Positions 1 through 7,543 of a DNA stretch of 22,234 nt are shown here, piece after piece (position 1 is the first letter of the stretch; each line of letters starts with the position of its first letter). The stretch lies in the IMG/VR virus record IMGVR_UViG_3300037153_000208, positions 1 through 22,234 of that record; one strand, written 5' to 3'. The notes below the pieces were generated by a model. That model had not been told where the DNA came from. It searched no databases and saw nothing but the letters and a program-made list of their open reading frames with translations. Source of the stretch: a virus. A program made the position numbers and the translations under genes.

Positions 1-720
1 ACGGCGACCGCCGGCCTCTCGGAGCTCGACGAGCTGATCCCGATCATGGAGCGGATCCAGGAGCTCGAGCTCGCGAAGCTGATCGGCGCCTACAGCGTGA
101 CCTTCCCGCAGAAGTGGATCACCGGCCTCGAGGTCAAGCGCGACGAGGACGGCCAGCCGATCAACCCCTTCAAGCCGGGCCCGATGCGCACCTGGGTCGT
201 CACGAACAGCGACGCCAAGATGGGCGCCTTCCCGCAGGGCGACATCGGCCAGTACCTGCGCGCGATCGACGACGAGGTCGCCGAGCTCGCCGCGATCAGC
301 CGCGTGCCGAGCTACTACCTCGTCCAGTCGGACCTGGCGAACCCGCCCTCGAGCGAGTCGCTGATCACCAGCGAGACGGGCCTGCTGACGAAGTGCCTCG
401 ACCGGCAGCGGAGCTACGGCGAGTCGTGGGAGAACGTTGTGCGGCTTGCCGCCCGGGCGAGCGGCGACGACGAGCTCGCCGGCGACCGCGAGCTCGAGAT
501 CCTCTGGCACACGCCCGAGCGGCGCAACCCGGCGGTGATCGCCGACGCCGCGACGAAGCTGCAGGCGGTCGGCGTGCCGACCGAGGCCGTGTGGGCGTTC
601 CTCGGCTACTCGCCGCAGGCGATCGCCCGCATGCGAGTCGAGGCCGACGCGCAGGCGATCCGCGAGGCCGCCGCCGTCGCTGCGGCTACCGCGGCCGCGG
701 CGCCGACGCCTCCGGCCTGA
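1..720 (+). CDS. Phage portal protein, C-terminal part (5' end outside window)
   Basis: The reading frame is open from base 1, so only the last 239 residues are seen and the start is outside the window. Portal proteins form the dodecameric ring at one capsid vertex, through which DNA is packaged and which binds terminase and the connector. The fragment resembles the C-terminal half of SPP1 gp6-like portals of actinophages: a stretch around GAFPQGDIGQYLRAIDDEV, then SRVPSYYLVQSDLANPPSSE and a helical segment with SESLITSETGLLTK. The tail is Ala/Pro-rich ([17 protein letters not shown]) and probably disordered. The stop overlaps the next start by one base (TGATG), implying translational coupling. 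Assignment is by recalled family likeness and by position upstream of MuF, scaffold and capsid genes. Confidence 0.85.
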   Translation, partial: TATAGLSELDELIPIMERIQELELAKLIGAYSVTFPQKWITGLEVKRDEDGQPINPFKPGPMRTWVVTNSDAKMGAFPQGDIGQYLRAIDDEVAELAAISRVPSYYLVQSDLANPPSSESLITSETGLLTKCLDRQRSYGESWENVVRLAARASGDDELAGDRELEILWHTPERRNPAVIADAATKLQAVGVPTEAVWAFLGYSPQAIARMRVEADAQAIREAAAVAAATAAAAPTPPA

Positions 721-1370
721 TGCCAGCGACCCGCGCGCTCGTCGACCGGCGACACCTCGCCCGGCAGTCGGCGATCCGAGTCGTGACCGGCGACCGGCTC
801 GCGTTCATGCTCCGAGCGCTGCCCGACCTCGAGCAGGAATCGATCGACCGCTACGTCGCCGGCGCCTACCCGACCGTGCTCGGCGGCCAGCGCGTCGCCG
901 CCGACACCGCGGCCGCCTACACGACCCTGCTCGCCGGCAGCCGCCGCCGAGTAGGAGCTCGCCCCGTCAACGTCGACCTGGCGCTCGCGCGGAGCGGCGT
1001 CCTGGTCGCCGCTGACAGCCGGTCGCTCGTCGCGCCGGTGCTCCGCGCTCGACATCTGGCCGCCGAGGGCGCGACGACGCGTGAGGCGCTCGCCGGCGCG
1101 ACCGGCTACGCCCGGCAGCTCTCGGGCGGCGACTTGCAGGCGGCGATGCGGGTCGGCTCGAGCGAGGGCGCCGACGCCGCCGACCTCCAGGTGACCGGCT
1201 GGCGCAAGGCGCTCAGCCCGGAGGCGTGCGACTGGTGCGCCGACATCGCCGACAACGTCTACGACTCGCCCGAGGACATCCCGTTTCACGACGGCGACCG
1301 CTGTGGCGCCGAGCCCGACCTCGGGGAGCGCGAGCCCGCACGCTTCGACGACTCCGACATCCCGTTCTAA
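720..1370 (+). CDS. MuF-like minor head protein
   Basis: A 216-aa protein placed directly after the portal, the usual site of MuF/SPP1 gp7-type minor capsid proteins. These enter the procapsid with the portal and help DNA packaging or ejection; some relatives are annotated as capsid maturation proteases. The C-terminal signature is visible: a CDWC pair at about residues 173-176 (EACDWCADIADNVY), then IPFHDGDRCGAEP, giving a C-x2-C...H...C arrangement that may bind metal. The rest is Ala/Arg-rich and mostly helical. The ATG overlaps the portal stop by one base. The stop is followed at once by the GGAGGG ribosome site of the scaffold gene. No protease catalytic set is evident, so MuF-like is preferred over protease. 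Confidence 0.75.
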   Translation: MPATRALVDRRHLARQSAIRVVTGDRLAFMLRALPDLEQESIDRYVAGAYPTVLGGQRVAADTAAAYTTLLAGSRRRVGARPVNVDLALARSGVLVAADSRSLVAPVLRARHLAAEGATTREALAGATGYARQLSGGDLQAAMRVGSSEGADAADLQVTGWRKALSPEACDWCADIADNVYDSPEDIPFHDGDRCGAEPDLGEREPARFDDSDIPF

Positions 1371-1379
1371 GGAGGGCCG

Positions 1380-2033
1380 ATGGCCGACGACCAGCAGCAG
1401 CAGAACGACGACCAGCAGCAGCAGCAGCAGCAGAACGACGACCAGCAGCAGGACGACCGCGACGACCGGCGCCAGGACGATGACCAGCAGCAAGGCGACG
1501 ACGAGCGCGCGATCGACGAGATCCGCAAGGACCCGGCCGGCGCGTTCCGCCGGATGCTCGGCCTCCAGAGCGAAGCCGGCGACTACCGCCGGCGGCTGCG
1601 CGACGTCGAGCGCGAACGCGACGAGCTCAAGCGCGCCGGCCTCGACGACCAGGAGCGCGCCGTCGCCGAGGCCGAGGCCCGCGGCCGGCAGGCCGCCGAA
1701 GAGGCCTACGGGCGGCGCACGCTCGAAGCGGAGATCCGCGCGGCCGCGGCCGGCAAGCTGCAGGACCCGGCCGACGCGATCCGCTACCTCGACGTCGCCG
1801 CGCTGCTCGAGCTCGACGACGAGCGCGAGCGCGAGCGCGAGCTCGGCAAGGCGATCGACAAGCTGGTCGACGACAAGCCCTACCTCGCCGGCACGAACGG
1901 CGACGGGCCGACGCCGACCCGCGGCGTCCCCCGCAGCTCGCAGGGAGCACGCTCGAGGGCCGGCGGCGGAACGAGCGCCGACCAGGACGGCAACGCCTGG
2001 ATGCGCAAGGCCGCAGGACGCAGCCGACGCTAG
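1380..2033 (+). CDS. Capsid scaffolding protein with D/Q-rich N-terminus
   Basis: 217 aa, very polar. Residues 3 to about 42 are a low-complexity run of Asp and Gln (DDQQQQNDDQQQQQQQ-type). A charged coiled coil follows at about residues 58-115, rich in RDVERERDELKRAG-like heptads, and then a basic Gly/Arg tail (about 175-217). Length, composition and place between MuF and capsid fit phage scaffolding proteins, which line the procapsid and leave or are degraded before packaging. A basic C-terminus that binds the coat is usual in the class. A clear GGAGGG site at 1371-1376 fixes the ATG at 1380. Odd point: the D/Q block recurs in the 44-aa gene at 6277. Family assignment rests on composition and synteny. 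Confidence 0.75.
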   Translation: MADDQQQQNDDQQQQQQQNDDQQQDDRDDRRQDDDQQQGDDERAIDEIRKDPAGAFRRMLGLQSEAGDYRRRLRDVERERDELKRAGLDDQERAVAEAEARGRQAAEEAYGRRTLEAEIRAAAAGKLQDPADAIRYLDVAALLELDDERERERELGKAIDKLVDDKPYLAGTNGDGPTPTRGVPRSSQGARSRAGGGTSADQDGNAWMRKAAGRSRR

Positions 2034-2165
2034 ACGCACGCCTGTCGCCGCGCTAACCTCGGCGGCGTAGGGCATCAGCGAGCCGGTGGCTCGCCGGTCA
2101 TCCCGCCGGTGGCGGGACGCCTAACCCCGAAGTCGAACCCTTCGACCTCACCAGGGAGGTGTCCC
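2034..2165 (+). promoter_or_regulatory. Capsid leader with three compact hairpins and a strong ribosome site
   Basis: This 132-bp gap is one of the few real intergenic gaps in the structural arm. It contains GCGAGCC-GGT-GGCTCGC (2078-2094), TCCCGCC-GGT-GGCGGGA (2101-2117) and GTCGAA-CCC-TTCGAC (2132-2146): perfect 7-, 7- and 6-bp stems with 3-nt loops. The hexamer GCCGGT occurs at 2082, 2093 and 2105, that is 11 and 12 bp apart. AGGGAGG at 2153-2159 is the ribosome site of the GTG at 2166. No T-run follows any stem, so they are not ordinary intrinsic terminators. An RNA-processing or stability element, an attenuator or a protein site are all possible. Confidence 0.6.
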
Positions 2166-3032
2166 GTGGCAACCGATTACGACAGCCTGATTCCGCAGGC
2201 CGTCTCGAACCAGCTGCTCGACGTCGTCACCGTCGAGAGCGCCGCGCTCGCGCTCGGCACCGTCATCCGCATGCCCGAAGGGCTGCAGCAGTTCCCGGTC
2301 GTCTCGGCGCTGCCGGCGGCCGGCTGGGTCAACCCGCGCTTCGGCGGCCGCAAGCCGGCCACGAAGATCGAATGGTCGAGCCAGCAGATCGTCCCCGAGG
2401 AGCTCGCCTGCGCGCTGGCGATCCCCGCCGCCTTCGTCGACGACGCCGGCTTCCCGGTCTGGGACCAGGTCCGCCCGCTGGTCGCCTCGTCGATGGCGCA
2501 GGTGATCGACGACGCGCTGCTGTTCGGCAACGGCGAGCCCGCCACGTTCCCGCCGAACGGCGTCAGCGGCGGCGCGATCGTCACCGGCACCGACGCGCTC
2601 GACGCGATCGACAAGGGCATGGCACAGATCGAGGGACAGGGCCTGATCCCGAACGGGATCGCCTCGAGCACCGCGATCGGCACCGCGCTGCGCCAGGCCT
2701 ACCGCGAGCTGATGGTCACGCCCGAGACGCAGCCGCAGGCCACGCTCTACGGCCTCGACGTCGAGGTCGCCCCGACCTGGGACGACACGAAGGGCGACGC
2801 GATCGTCGGCGACTGGACGAAGCTGATCATCGGGCTGCGGCAAGACATCCGCTTCGACATGTCGGACAGCGCGATCCTGCAGGACGGCGCCGGCGAGATC
2901 ATCGCGAACGCGTTCCAGGACGACCTCGTGGCGATGCGCTGCTACATGCGGCTCGGCGCCGCGATCGGCTCGCCGCTGAACGCTCAGGGCGACACGACCG
3001 ACGCGTTCGTGAACGTCGACTGGACGCCCTGA
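2166..3032 (+). CDS. Major capsid protein (HK97 fold)
   Basis: 288 aa starting at GTG, chosen because AGGGAGG lies 6 nt upstream. An upstream ATG at 2109 is in frame but would run through the hairpin leader and has no ribosome site. The sequence resembles PF05065-type phage capsid proteins of actinophages: [20 protein letters not shown] (E-loop/N-arm side), then [41 protein letters not shown] (spine helix) and a P-domain to A-domain region ending in [10 protein letters not shown]. It assembles into the icosahedral shell with the scaffold encoded just upstream. The short N-terminus leaves no room for a large delta domain, in line with a separate scaffold protein. Confidence 0.9.
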   Translation: MATDYDSLIPQAVSNQLLDVVTVESAALALGTVIRMPEGLQQFPVVSALPAAGWVNPRFGGRKPATKIEWSSQQIVPEELACALAIPAAFVDDAGFPVWDQVRPLVASSMAQVIDDALLFGNGEPATFPPNGVSGGAIVTGTDALDAIDKGMAQIEGQGLIPNGIASSTAIGTALRQAYRELMVTPETQPQATLYGLDVEVAPTWDDTKGDAIVGDWTKLIIGLRQDIRFDMSDSAILQDGAGEIIANAFQDDLVAMRCYMRLGAAIGSPLNAQGDTTDAFVNVDWTP

Positions 3033-3037
3033 TCCTG

Positions 3038-3283
3038 ATGGCGCAGTCACACGCTGCCCGTCGAGCGCTCGCCGCAACCCGCAGGCGCGGCGGCCCCGGC
3101 GGGCCGTCGAAGCCGGCCGCGACGACGTCGTCCCCGTCGCGGCCGGCCTCCTGGCCGACGAAGATCACTCACGCCGAGCTCGACGAGCTCGCCGGCAAGC
3201 ACCGAATCACGTTCGAGGACGGGCTCAGCAAGAGCGACAAGCAGACCGTGCTCGACGCCGCCGGCATCGGCCCGGAGGACTGA
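3038..3283 (+). CDS. Small LEM/SAP-like protein downstream of capsid
   Basis: 81 aa, starting at ATG 5 nt after the capsid stop, with no strong ribosome site and so probably coupled. The N-terminal half (about residues 1-42) is basic and Ala/Gly/Pro-rich ([20 protein letters not shown]) and looks disordered. The C-terminal half, [20 protein letters not shown] followed by [16 protein letters not shown], looks like a single two-helix LEM/HeH/SAP or Rho-N-type fold. Such small domains are common just downstream of actinophage capsid genes, with no firmly known role. The same reading frame continues past its TGA into the next gene, which lacks a canonical start, so readthrough is a possibility. 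The function is not established. Confidence 0.6.
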   Translation: MAQSHAARRALAATRRRGGPGGPSKPAATTSSPSRPASWPTKITHAELDELAGKHRITFEDGLSKSDKQTVLDAAGIGPED

Positions 3284-3286
3284 CCG

Positions 3287-3670
3287 ACGGCAACGCTGTC
3301 GCTTGTCCCGCAGGTCGTCGGGATCGCCCTCTACGCCGGCGACGGCGCAGCGCTCCGTCTGACGGTCCGCGACACGGCGAGCCCGCCGCAGCCGCTCGAC
3401 CTGAGCGGCGGCGTCGCCGCGCAGATCCGCCAGCACCGCGACGACGACGACCCGCTGCAGGTGTTCGGCGTCGACCTCACCGACGGCGCCAGCGGCGTCG
3501 TGGTGCTGCATCTGACCGGCGAACAGACCGCCGCGCTCGTCAACGGCGGCGGCGCCTTCAAGGGCGTCTACGACGTGGAGTGGACGCCGGCAGGCAGCGA
3601 GCCGGTCACGCTCGTCCAGGGCGACGTCACCTGCGAGCTCGACGTCACTCGCCTCGAGGGAACGCCGTGA
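3287..3670 (+). CDS. Connector-region hypothetical protein, probable ACG start
   Basis: 127 aa if started at ACG 3287. In this frame there is no ATG, GTG or TTG between the upstream TGA (3281) and GTG 3461, and starting at 3461 would delete the first 58 residues of a well-formed beta-rich protein ([20 protein letters not shown], then [15 protein letters not shown]). GGAGG at 3274-3278 sits 8 nt before the ACG, ideal spacing. From memory, relatives start with a Met-Ala-Thr-Leu-Ser-Leu-like sequence, which the ACG reproduces. The fold looks like an immunoglobulin-like or head-decoration beta sandwich; its role, close to capsid and connector genes, is unknown. Readthrough of the TGA, or an ATG-to-ACG sequence error, are the alternatives. 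The stop overlaps the next gene by 4 nt (GTGA). Confidence 0.65.
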   Translation, partial: TATLSLVPQVVGIALYAGDGAALRLTVRDTASPPQPLDLSGGVAAQIRQHRDDDDPLQVFGVDLTDGASGVVVLHLTGEQTAALVNGGGAFKGVYDVEWTPAGSEPVTLVQGDVTCELDVTRLEGTP

Positions 3671-5760
3671 GCGGACCCGAGGCGACCGTCGATGTCGAGC
3701 TGATCGGCGACGTCGACGTCGACGTCGACCTCGACGGGCCCGACCTCGTCACCGACCTCGCCGAGGAGCTCACGCTCACGATCGTCGCCTCGAACGCCGG
3801 GCCGCCCGGGCCGCCCGGGCCGGAAGGCGACCCGGGGCCTCCGGGGCCCGCCGGGCCTGCCGGGGCGCAGGGTGCGCAAGGCCCGCCGGGGCCGTCGGGC
3901 GCCGACTCGACCGTGCCCGGGCCGCCGGGGCCGCCCGGAGCTCAGGGCGAGCAGGGCGACGCCGGACCCGCCGGGCCGACTGGGCCGAGCGGCCCGCCCG
4001 GCTCGGAGGGCGCGCAGGGCCCGGCCGGGATCAAGGGCGACACCGGGCCGGAAGGACCCCCAGGGCCGCCCGGCTCTCAAGGTGTGCAGGGCGTCAAGGG
4101 CGACACCGGGGCCGCCGGGCCGGAAGGCCCGCAGGGCGATCCGGGCCCGCAGGGCCCGCAGGGCGACGTCGGCCCGGCAGGCCCGCAGGGCCCGCAGGGA
4201 ATCGAGGGGCCCGAGGGGCCCGCCGGGGCGGGCGCCGTCCAGTGGGCCTACATGTATTCGGCGACGACGACCGAGCCGCCGACCGGCTCGCAACTGCGCT
4301 TCGACGCCGGGCCGGCAGCGGCGACGAAGGTGTGGGTCCGCGACCTCGACGTCGACGGCGTCGACAACCACTCGCTCTTCCTGGCAGTCAAGCCCGGCTC
4401 GCTCCTCTACGTGCAGGACCAGGACGACTCGAGCCGCTTCGCCCGCTTCGACGTCGTCGGCGACCCGATCGGAAAGTCGGGCTACGTCGAGTTCCCCGTC
4501 TCATACGTGAGCTCGGGCGGAACGATCCCCGAGCAGCGGGTCGAGCTCGTGATCGCCGCCGCCGGGATCGCCGGGCCGCAGGGGCCGCAGGGTCCGCCCG
4601 GTCCCGCAGGCCCGCAGGGCCCGGACGGTCCGCAGGGCGCCGCCGGAACGCCCGGAGCTCAGGGGCCGCCCGGGGCGACCGGCTCAGCCGGGCCGAAGGG
4701 CGACAAGGGTGACACCGGCGCGCAGGGCGCGCCCGGGGCGACCGGCTCGCAGGGGCCGCAGGGCCCGACCGGCTCGCAAGGCCCGGCAGGCGCACCCGGC
4801 GACGAATGGATCTACGGCACCGGCGACCCGACTCCTTCGGCCGACCGGGTGGGGACGCTCTACCTCGACGGCGCGACAGGCAAGGTGTGGGAGCAGCAGG
4901 CGTCCGGGTGGGTGTTCACCGGGCTCGTGCTGCGAGGCCCGCAGGGGCCGCAGGGTCCGGCGGGAACCGCCGTAGTCGACGTGCAGGCGTTCACCGCGTC
5001 GGGCACGTGGACGAAGCCTGCCGGTGTCACGACGGTATGGGTTGTCTGTATCGGCGGCGGCGGCGGTGGCGGCGGCGGCAGACTCGGCAGCGGCTCGACG
5101 GTGCGTGGTGGCGGCGGCGGCGGTGGTGGCGGCGGCTACACCGGGCGGATGCTTAGGGCATCGACGCTCGCCGCGACCGAGGCCGCCACTGTCGGCGGCG
5201 GCGGTGCTGGCGGCACCGCGAACGGCGGCGACGGGGGGCCGGGCCTCGCATCGTCGTTCGGCGCATGGCTCAAGGCGAGCGGCGGCGGTGGCGGCTCGGG
5301 CAGCGCGGGCAGCCCGGGTCCGCCCGGCGCTGGCGGTATCGGTGACGTCTACGGTGGCGGCGGCGGCGGTGGCACGGCAACCGGCGGGAGCTCTGGGGTC
5401 GCAGGTACAAGCTCGTCCACCGCCGGGGCTGGCGGCGGCGGCGGCGGCGGCGTCGGGACGAACAACGTCAGCGCCTCGGGCGGCGGCGGCGGATCGTCGG
5501 GAATCGACCTACGGGCAGGCGGCGTCGGCGGTATCGGCAATGTCGGCGGCGGCGGCGCTTCGGCGGCAGCAGGCGACGCGACGGGCGGCGCAGGCGGCGG
5601 CGGCGGCGGCGGCGTCCACAGCGGCAGCGGGCTAACCCTGGACGGCGGCAACGGCGGTAACTACGGCGGCGGCGGCGGCGGCGGCGGCGGCACGGCAGGA
5701 AGCCCCGCAGGCAGAGGCGGCGGCGGCGGCGGCGGAATAGTCGTGGTGGTGTCGTGGTGA
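3667..5760 (+). CDS. Collagen-like, glycine-rich fibre protein
   Basis: 697 aa, GTG start overlapping the previous stop. Layout: acidic N-terminus 1-44; collagen Gly-X-Y block about 45-188 with one break near STVP; a beta-type domain about 189-301 ([13 protein letters not shown] to VELVIAAAG); second collagen block about 302-378; a short spacer with [20 protein letters not shown]; three more triplets near 424; then a glycine-rich domain about 436-697 opening with [19 protein letters not shown] and holding a dozen or more poly-Gly runs separated by variable loops. Collagen repeats suggest a trimeric rod. The Gly-rich end matches the tip domain of many phage fibres and recalls the polyglycine-II sandwich of phage adhesins. 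Position in the head module, not the tail, suggests a capsid fibre; a tail fibre is the alternative. Confidence 0.8.
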   Translation: MSGPEATVDVELIGDVDVDVDLDGPDLVTDLAEELTLTIVASNAGPPGPPGPEGDPGPPGPAGPAGAQGAQGPPGPSGADSTVPGPPGPPGAQGEQGDAGPAGPTGPSGPPGSEGAQGPAGIKGDTGPEGPPGPPGSQGVQGVKGDTGAAGPEGPQGDPGPQGPQGDVGPAGPQGPQGIEGPEGPAGAGAVQWAYMYSATTTEPPTGSQLRFDAGPAAATKVWVRDLDVDGVDNHSLFLAVKPGSLLYVQDQDDSSRFARFDVVGDPIGKSGYVEFPVSYVSSGGTIPEQRVELVIAAAGIAGPQGPQGPPGPAGPQGPDGPQGAAGTPGAQGPPGATGSAGPKGDKGDTGAQGAPGATGSQGPQGPTGSQGPAGAPGDEWIYGTGDPTPSADRVGTLYLDGATGKVWEQQASGWVFTGLVLRGPQGPQGPAGTAVVDVQAFTASGTWTKPAGVTTVWVVCIGGGGGGGGGRLGSGSTVRGGGGGGGGGGYTGRMLRASTLAATEAATVGGGGAGGTANGGDGGPGLASSFGAWLKASGGGGGSGSAGSPGPPGAGGIGDVYGGGGGGGTATGGSSGVAGTSSSTAGAGGGGGGGVGTNNVSASGGGGGSSGIDLRAGGVGGIGNVGGGGASAAAGDATGGAGGGGGGGVHSGSGLTLDGGNGGNYGGGGGGGGGTAGSPAGRGGGGGGGIVVVVSW

Positions 5761-5767
5761 GAGCCGG

Positions 5768-6286
5768 ATGAACGCCGACCGCGTCTACCGCCGGGCTCGG
5801 CTGCGCGGCCCGACACCGCCAGGAGCACGCGACGACGAGCAGACCTGGGGCCAGATCGTCACGCCCGACGAGCTCGAGCGGCTGCTCGGACTCGACCCGG
5901 AGAACGCCGCCCGCGCCGCCGAGCTCGTCCAGATCACGATCGAGGCCTACATCTGGCCGAACGTGATCGAGGACCCAGTGCCGCCGCCGGTGCACGCGGT
6001 CGGCCTCGCGCTCGCCGCCCGCTTCTCCGGCGCCACCCTGACGAAGGCCGGCAGCGTCGTAGGCGAGTCGATCGGCGCCTACAGCTACCGGCTCGCAGGC
6101 CCGCTGACCTTCGACGACGTCGTCCTGCTTCTCGGCGAGCTGGCCGACGCGCTCTACCCGTGGGCGCCACCGCGCCACGACAACGCCTACACCCTCGAGG
6201 GCTGGACGACGATCGCCTGGCCGGCCGAGTGGTGGCAGCGCGACCTGGACAACCTCGACCTCGAGAGGAGAACACCGTGGCAGTAG
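5768..6286 (+). CDS. Head-tail connector (gp6-like adaptor)
   Basis: 172 aa. The compact helical core (TPDELERLLGLDPENAARAA, VQITIEAYIWPNVI, then PPPVHAVGLALAARF) matches the gp6/gp15-type adaptor proteins that dock under the portal and start the head-tail interface. A segment around SYRLAGPLTFDDVVLLL follows, and the C-terminus is Trp-rich (WAPPRHDNAYTLEGWTTIAW). The ATG lies 8 nt after the fibre gene stop, with only a weak GAGAG upstream. The 3' end overlaps the next gene by 10 nt, and that gene's ribosome site GAGAGGAG lies inside this one. Assignment by family resemblance and by order before stopper and tail terminator. Confidence 0.75.
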   Translation: MNADRVYRRARLRGPTPPGARDDEQTWGQIVTPDELERLLGLDPENAARAAELVQITIEAYIWPNVIEDPVPPPVHAVGLALAARFSGATLTKAGSVVGESIGAYSYRLAGPLTFDDVVLLLGELADALYPWAPPRHDNAYTLEGWTTIAWPAEWWQRDLDNLDLERRTPWQ

Positions 6287-6411
6287 ACGAGACGACCGGC
6301 AAGGCCGACGACGACCGGCAGGACGACCAGCAGGACGACCAGCAGCAGGACGGCCAGCAGGACGACGTCGACGACGACCAGCAGGACGACGACACGACCG
6401 GAGGCGAGTGA
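6277..6411 (+). CDS. 44-aa D/Q-rich acidic peptide
   Basis: GTG start with a good GAGAGGAG site at 6263-6270; the gene overlaps the connector stop by 10 nt and the following gene by 4 nt (GTGA), so it is well embedded in the operon. The peptide is almost wholly Asp, Gln, Thr and Gly (for example DDDRQDDQQDDQQQDGQQDD) and should be disordered and strongly negative. The same D/Q block forms the N-terminus of the scaffold protein, down to the gac-gac-cag-cag codon pattern, suggesting duplication of a low-complexity module. No known domain. It could be a DNA-mimic, an assembly chaperone or a vestigial fragment. Good translation signals make it likely to be expressed. Confidence 0.6.
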   Translation: MAVDETTGKADDDRQDDQQDDQQQDGQQDDVDDDQQDDDTTGGE

Positions 6412-6791
6412 GCTCGACGATCGACCACCTGCTCACTATCCCCTGCGAGCTCCTCCAGCGGAGCTACTCGGAGGACGCCGGCGAGGACGGCCAGCAGGCC
6501 GCGACCGAGACGGTGATCGCCGCGACCCGCTGTGAGCTCCAGGGGGCCGGCAGTCGCGAGGACCCGACCGGGGCGATCCAGATCGCGACCTACCGGCTCT
6601 GGCTCACCGCCGGCACGCCGCTGCGCGGATGGGACGCCGTCCGCCTGACCGACACCGGCGAGATCCTCGAGCTCGAGGGGGACGCCTTCGAGGCCCGCTC
6701 GCCGCTGACCGGCAACGCGCACGTCGAAGCGGTCGTCCGCCGGACCGACTATGGCGAGGGCGAGCTCGCCCTCGAGGCCGCCGATGCCTAG
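6408..6791 (+). CDS. Head-tail stopper-like protein
   Basis: 127 aa, GTG start in a GTGA overlap with the preceding stop. It is beta-rich: TIPCELLQRSYSEDAGEDG, then TRCELQGAGSREDPTGAIQI, YRLWLTAGTPLRGWDAVRLT and EILELEGDAFEARSPLTGNA. Size, order (after the adaptor, before the neck and terminator proteins) and the short beta-barrel pattern agree with phage stopper/head-closure proteins of the SPP1 gp16/HK97 gp7 type, which seal the portal channel until the tail joins. No catalytic motif. Family identity is inferred mainly from synteny. Its 3' end overlaps the next gene by 8 nt. Confidence 0.65.
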   Translation: MSSTIDHLLTIPCELLQRSYSEDAGEDGQQAATETVIAATRCELQGAGSREDPTGAIQIATYRLWLTAGTPLRGWDAVRLTDTGEILELEGDAFEARSPLTGNAHVEAVVRRTDYGEGELALEAADA

Positions 6792-7086
6792 AGGCTTCGT
6801 ACCGGCACCGGACGCCGTCGAGACGACCGAGCGGCTCGGCCAGCCGAGCCTGCGGCCGACCGCCGAGGCGATCGCGCAGGCGATCCCCGCCTTCGTCCCG
6901 GTCGACGACGGCGTCATGCAGCGCAGCTACCGCCTGACCGTTCGGGCCGGGCCCGACCGCGACTACCGCGTCTACGTCGGCTCGCCGTTCTGGCACTGGA
7001 TGGAGTACGGCACGCGCTTCAACCCGGCCTACCGGCCGGTGCAGACCGCCGTCACGTCGCTCGGCCTCCGCTACGAGGCGCACTGA
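6784..7086 (+). CDS. Neck / HK97 gp10-like tail completion protein
   Basis: 100 aa, ATG at 6784 overlapping the stopper gene by 8 nt. The C-terminal half, YVGSPFWHWMEYGTRFNPAY followed by RPVQTAVTSLGLRYEA, has the Tyr-Gly-Thr...Pro-x-Arg-Pro signature of small HK97-gp10-like proteins at the head-tail joint (EYGT, then a Pro-rich turn and a terminal helix). The N-terminal helix (RPTAEAIAQAIPAFVPVDDG) is also typical. These proteins help to join or finish the tail. The stop overlaps the next start in TGATG. Confidence rests on the motif plus the gene order. Confidence 0.7.
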   Translation: MPRGFVPAPDAVETTERLGQPSLRPTAEAIAQAIPAFVPVDDGVMQRSYRLTVRAGPDRDYRVYVGSPFWHWMEYGTRFNPAYRPVQTAVTSLGLRYEAH

Positions 7087-7529
7087 TGAGGACGCCGCCG
7101 CTGCCCGACGTCGCGTTCCTGATCCAGCAGTACCTGCGCACCGTGCCCGAGGTCGCCGCGATCGCCGGCGGCCGGATCTACACCGCGTTCCCCAGGCAGC
7201 TCAGCAAGACGCTGCCATTCGTGCTCGTCCAGCGGATCGGCGGCATCCCGCCCGTTCCGCGACCGCTGGTCGTCGACCTGGCTGCTCTCCAGCTCGACGC
7301 CTACGGCGGCCGACAGGCCGACGCGCACCTCCTCGCCGCGACCTGCCTGTCCGCGCTCGCCGAGCTCGAGGGCGAGCAGCCGAACGGCACCGGCAACGTC
7401 TGCGGCGTCGTCGTCCTGACCAAGCGCGAGTCGGACGACGAGACATACAAGCCTCCGAGGCCGCGGTTCGTGTGCGACCTCGAGGTCACCGTCAAACCCG
7501 CCGGCGCAGCTCTCGCCGGCACAGCCTGA
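7086..7529 (+). CDS. Tail terminator protein
   Basis: 147 aa, starting one base inside the previous stop. The opening PDVAFLIQQYLRTVPEVAAI followed by GGRIYTAFPRQLSKTLPFVL and the central LVVDLAALQLDAYGGRQADA fit the gpU/DUF3168-type tail terminator fold, which caps the tail tube and fixes its length before joining to the head. The last third (GNVCGVVVLTKRESDDETYK and FVCDLEVTV) supplies the late beta strands. It sits immediately before the major tail protein, the standard place. The ribosome site of the next gene, AGGAGG at 7531-7536, lies just after its stop. Confidence 0.8.
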   Translation: MRTPPLPDVAFLIQQYLRTVPEVAAIAGGRIYTAFPRQLSKTLPFVLVQRIGGIPPVPRPLVVDLAALQLDAYGGRQADAHLLAATCLSALAELEGEQPNGTGNVCGVVVLTKRESDDETYKPPRPRFVCDLEVTVKPAGAALAGTA

Positions 7530-7543
7530 GAGGAGGCTCCCTG

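Noticed and set aside
606-2075. 489-aa leftward ORF opposite MuF and scaffold genes
   Set aside because: Its Leu/Val runs are the antisense of the Asp/Gln codons of the scaffold. It has no domain and no ribosome site, and opposes three well-supported genes.
2078-2117. Leader hairpins as intrinsic terminators
   Set aside because: No run of T follows the stems, and the capsid gene directly downstream must be strongly expressed.
3461-3670. Short gene starting at GTG 3461
   Set aside because: It would discard 58 residues of a coherent beta-rich protein, and there is no ribosome site before 3461.
5041-5755. GGC runs in the fibre gene as noncoding repeat or assembly artefact
   Set aside because: The frame stays open to a proper stop, the runs are broken by different loops, and a poly-Gly tip is normal for fibre proteins.
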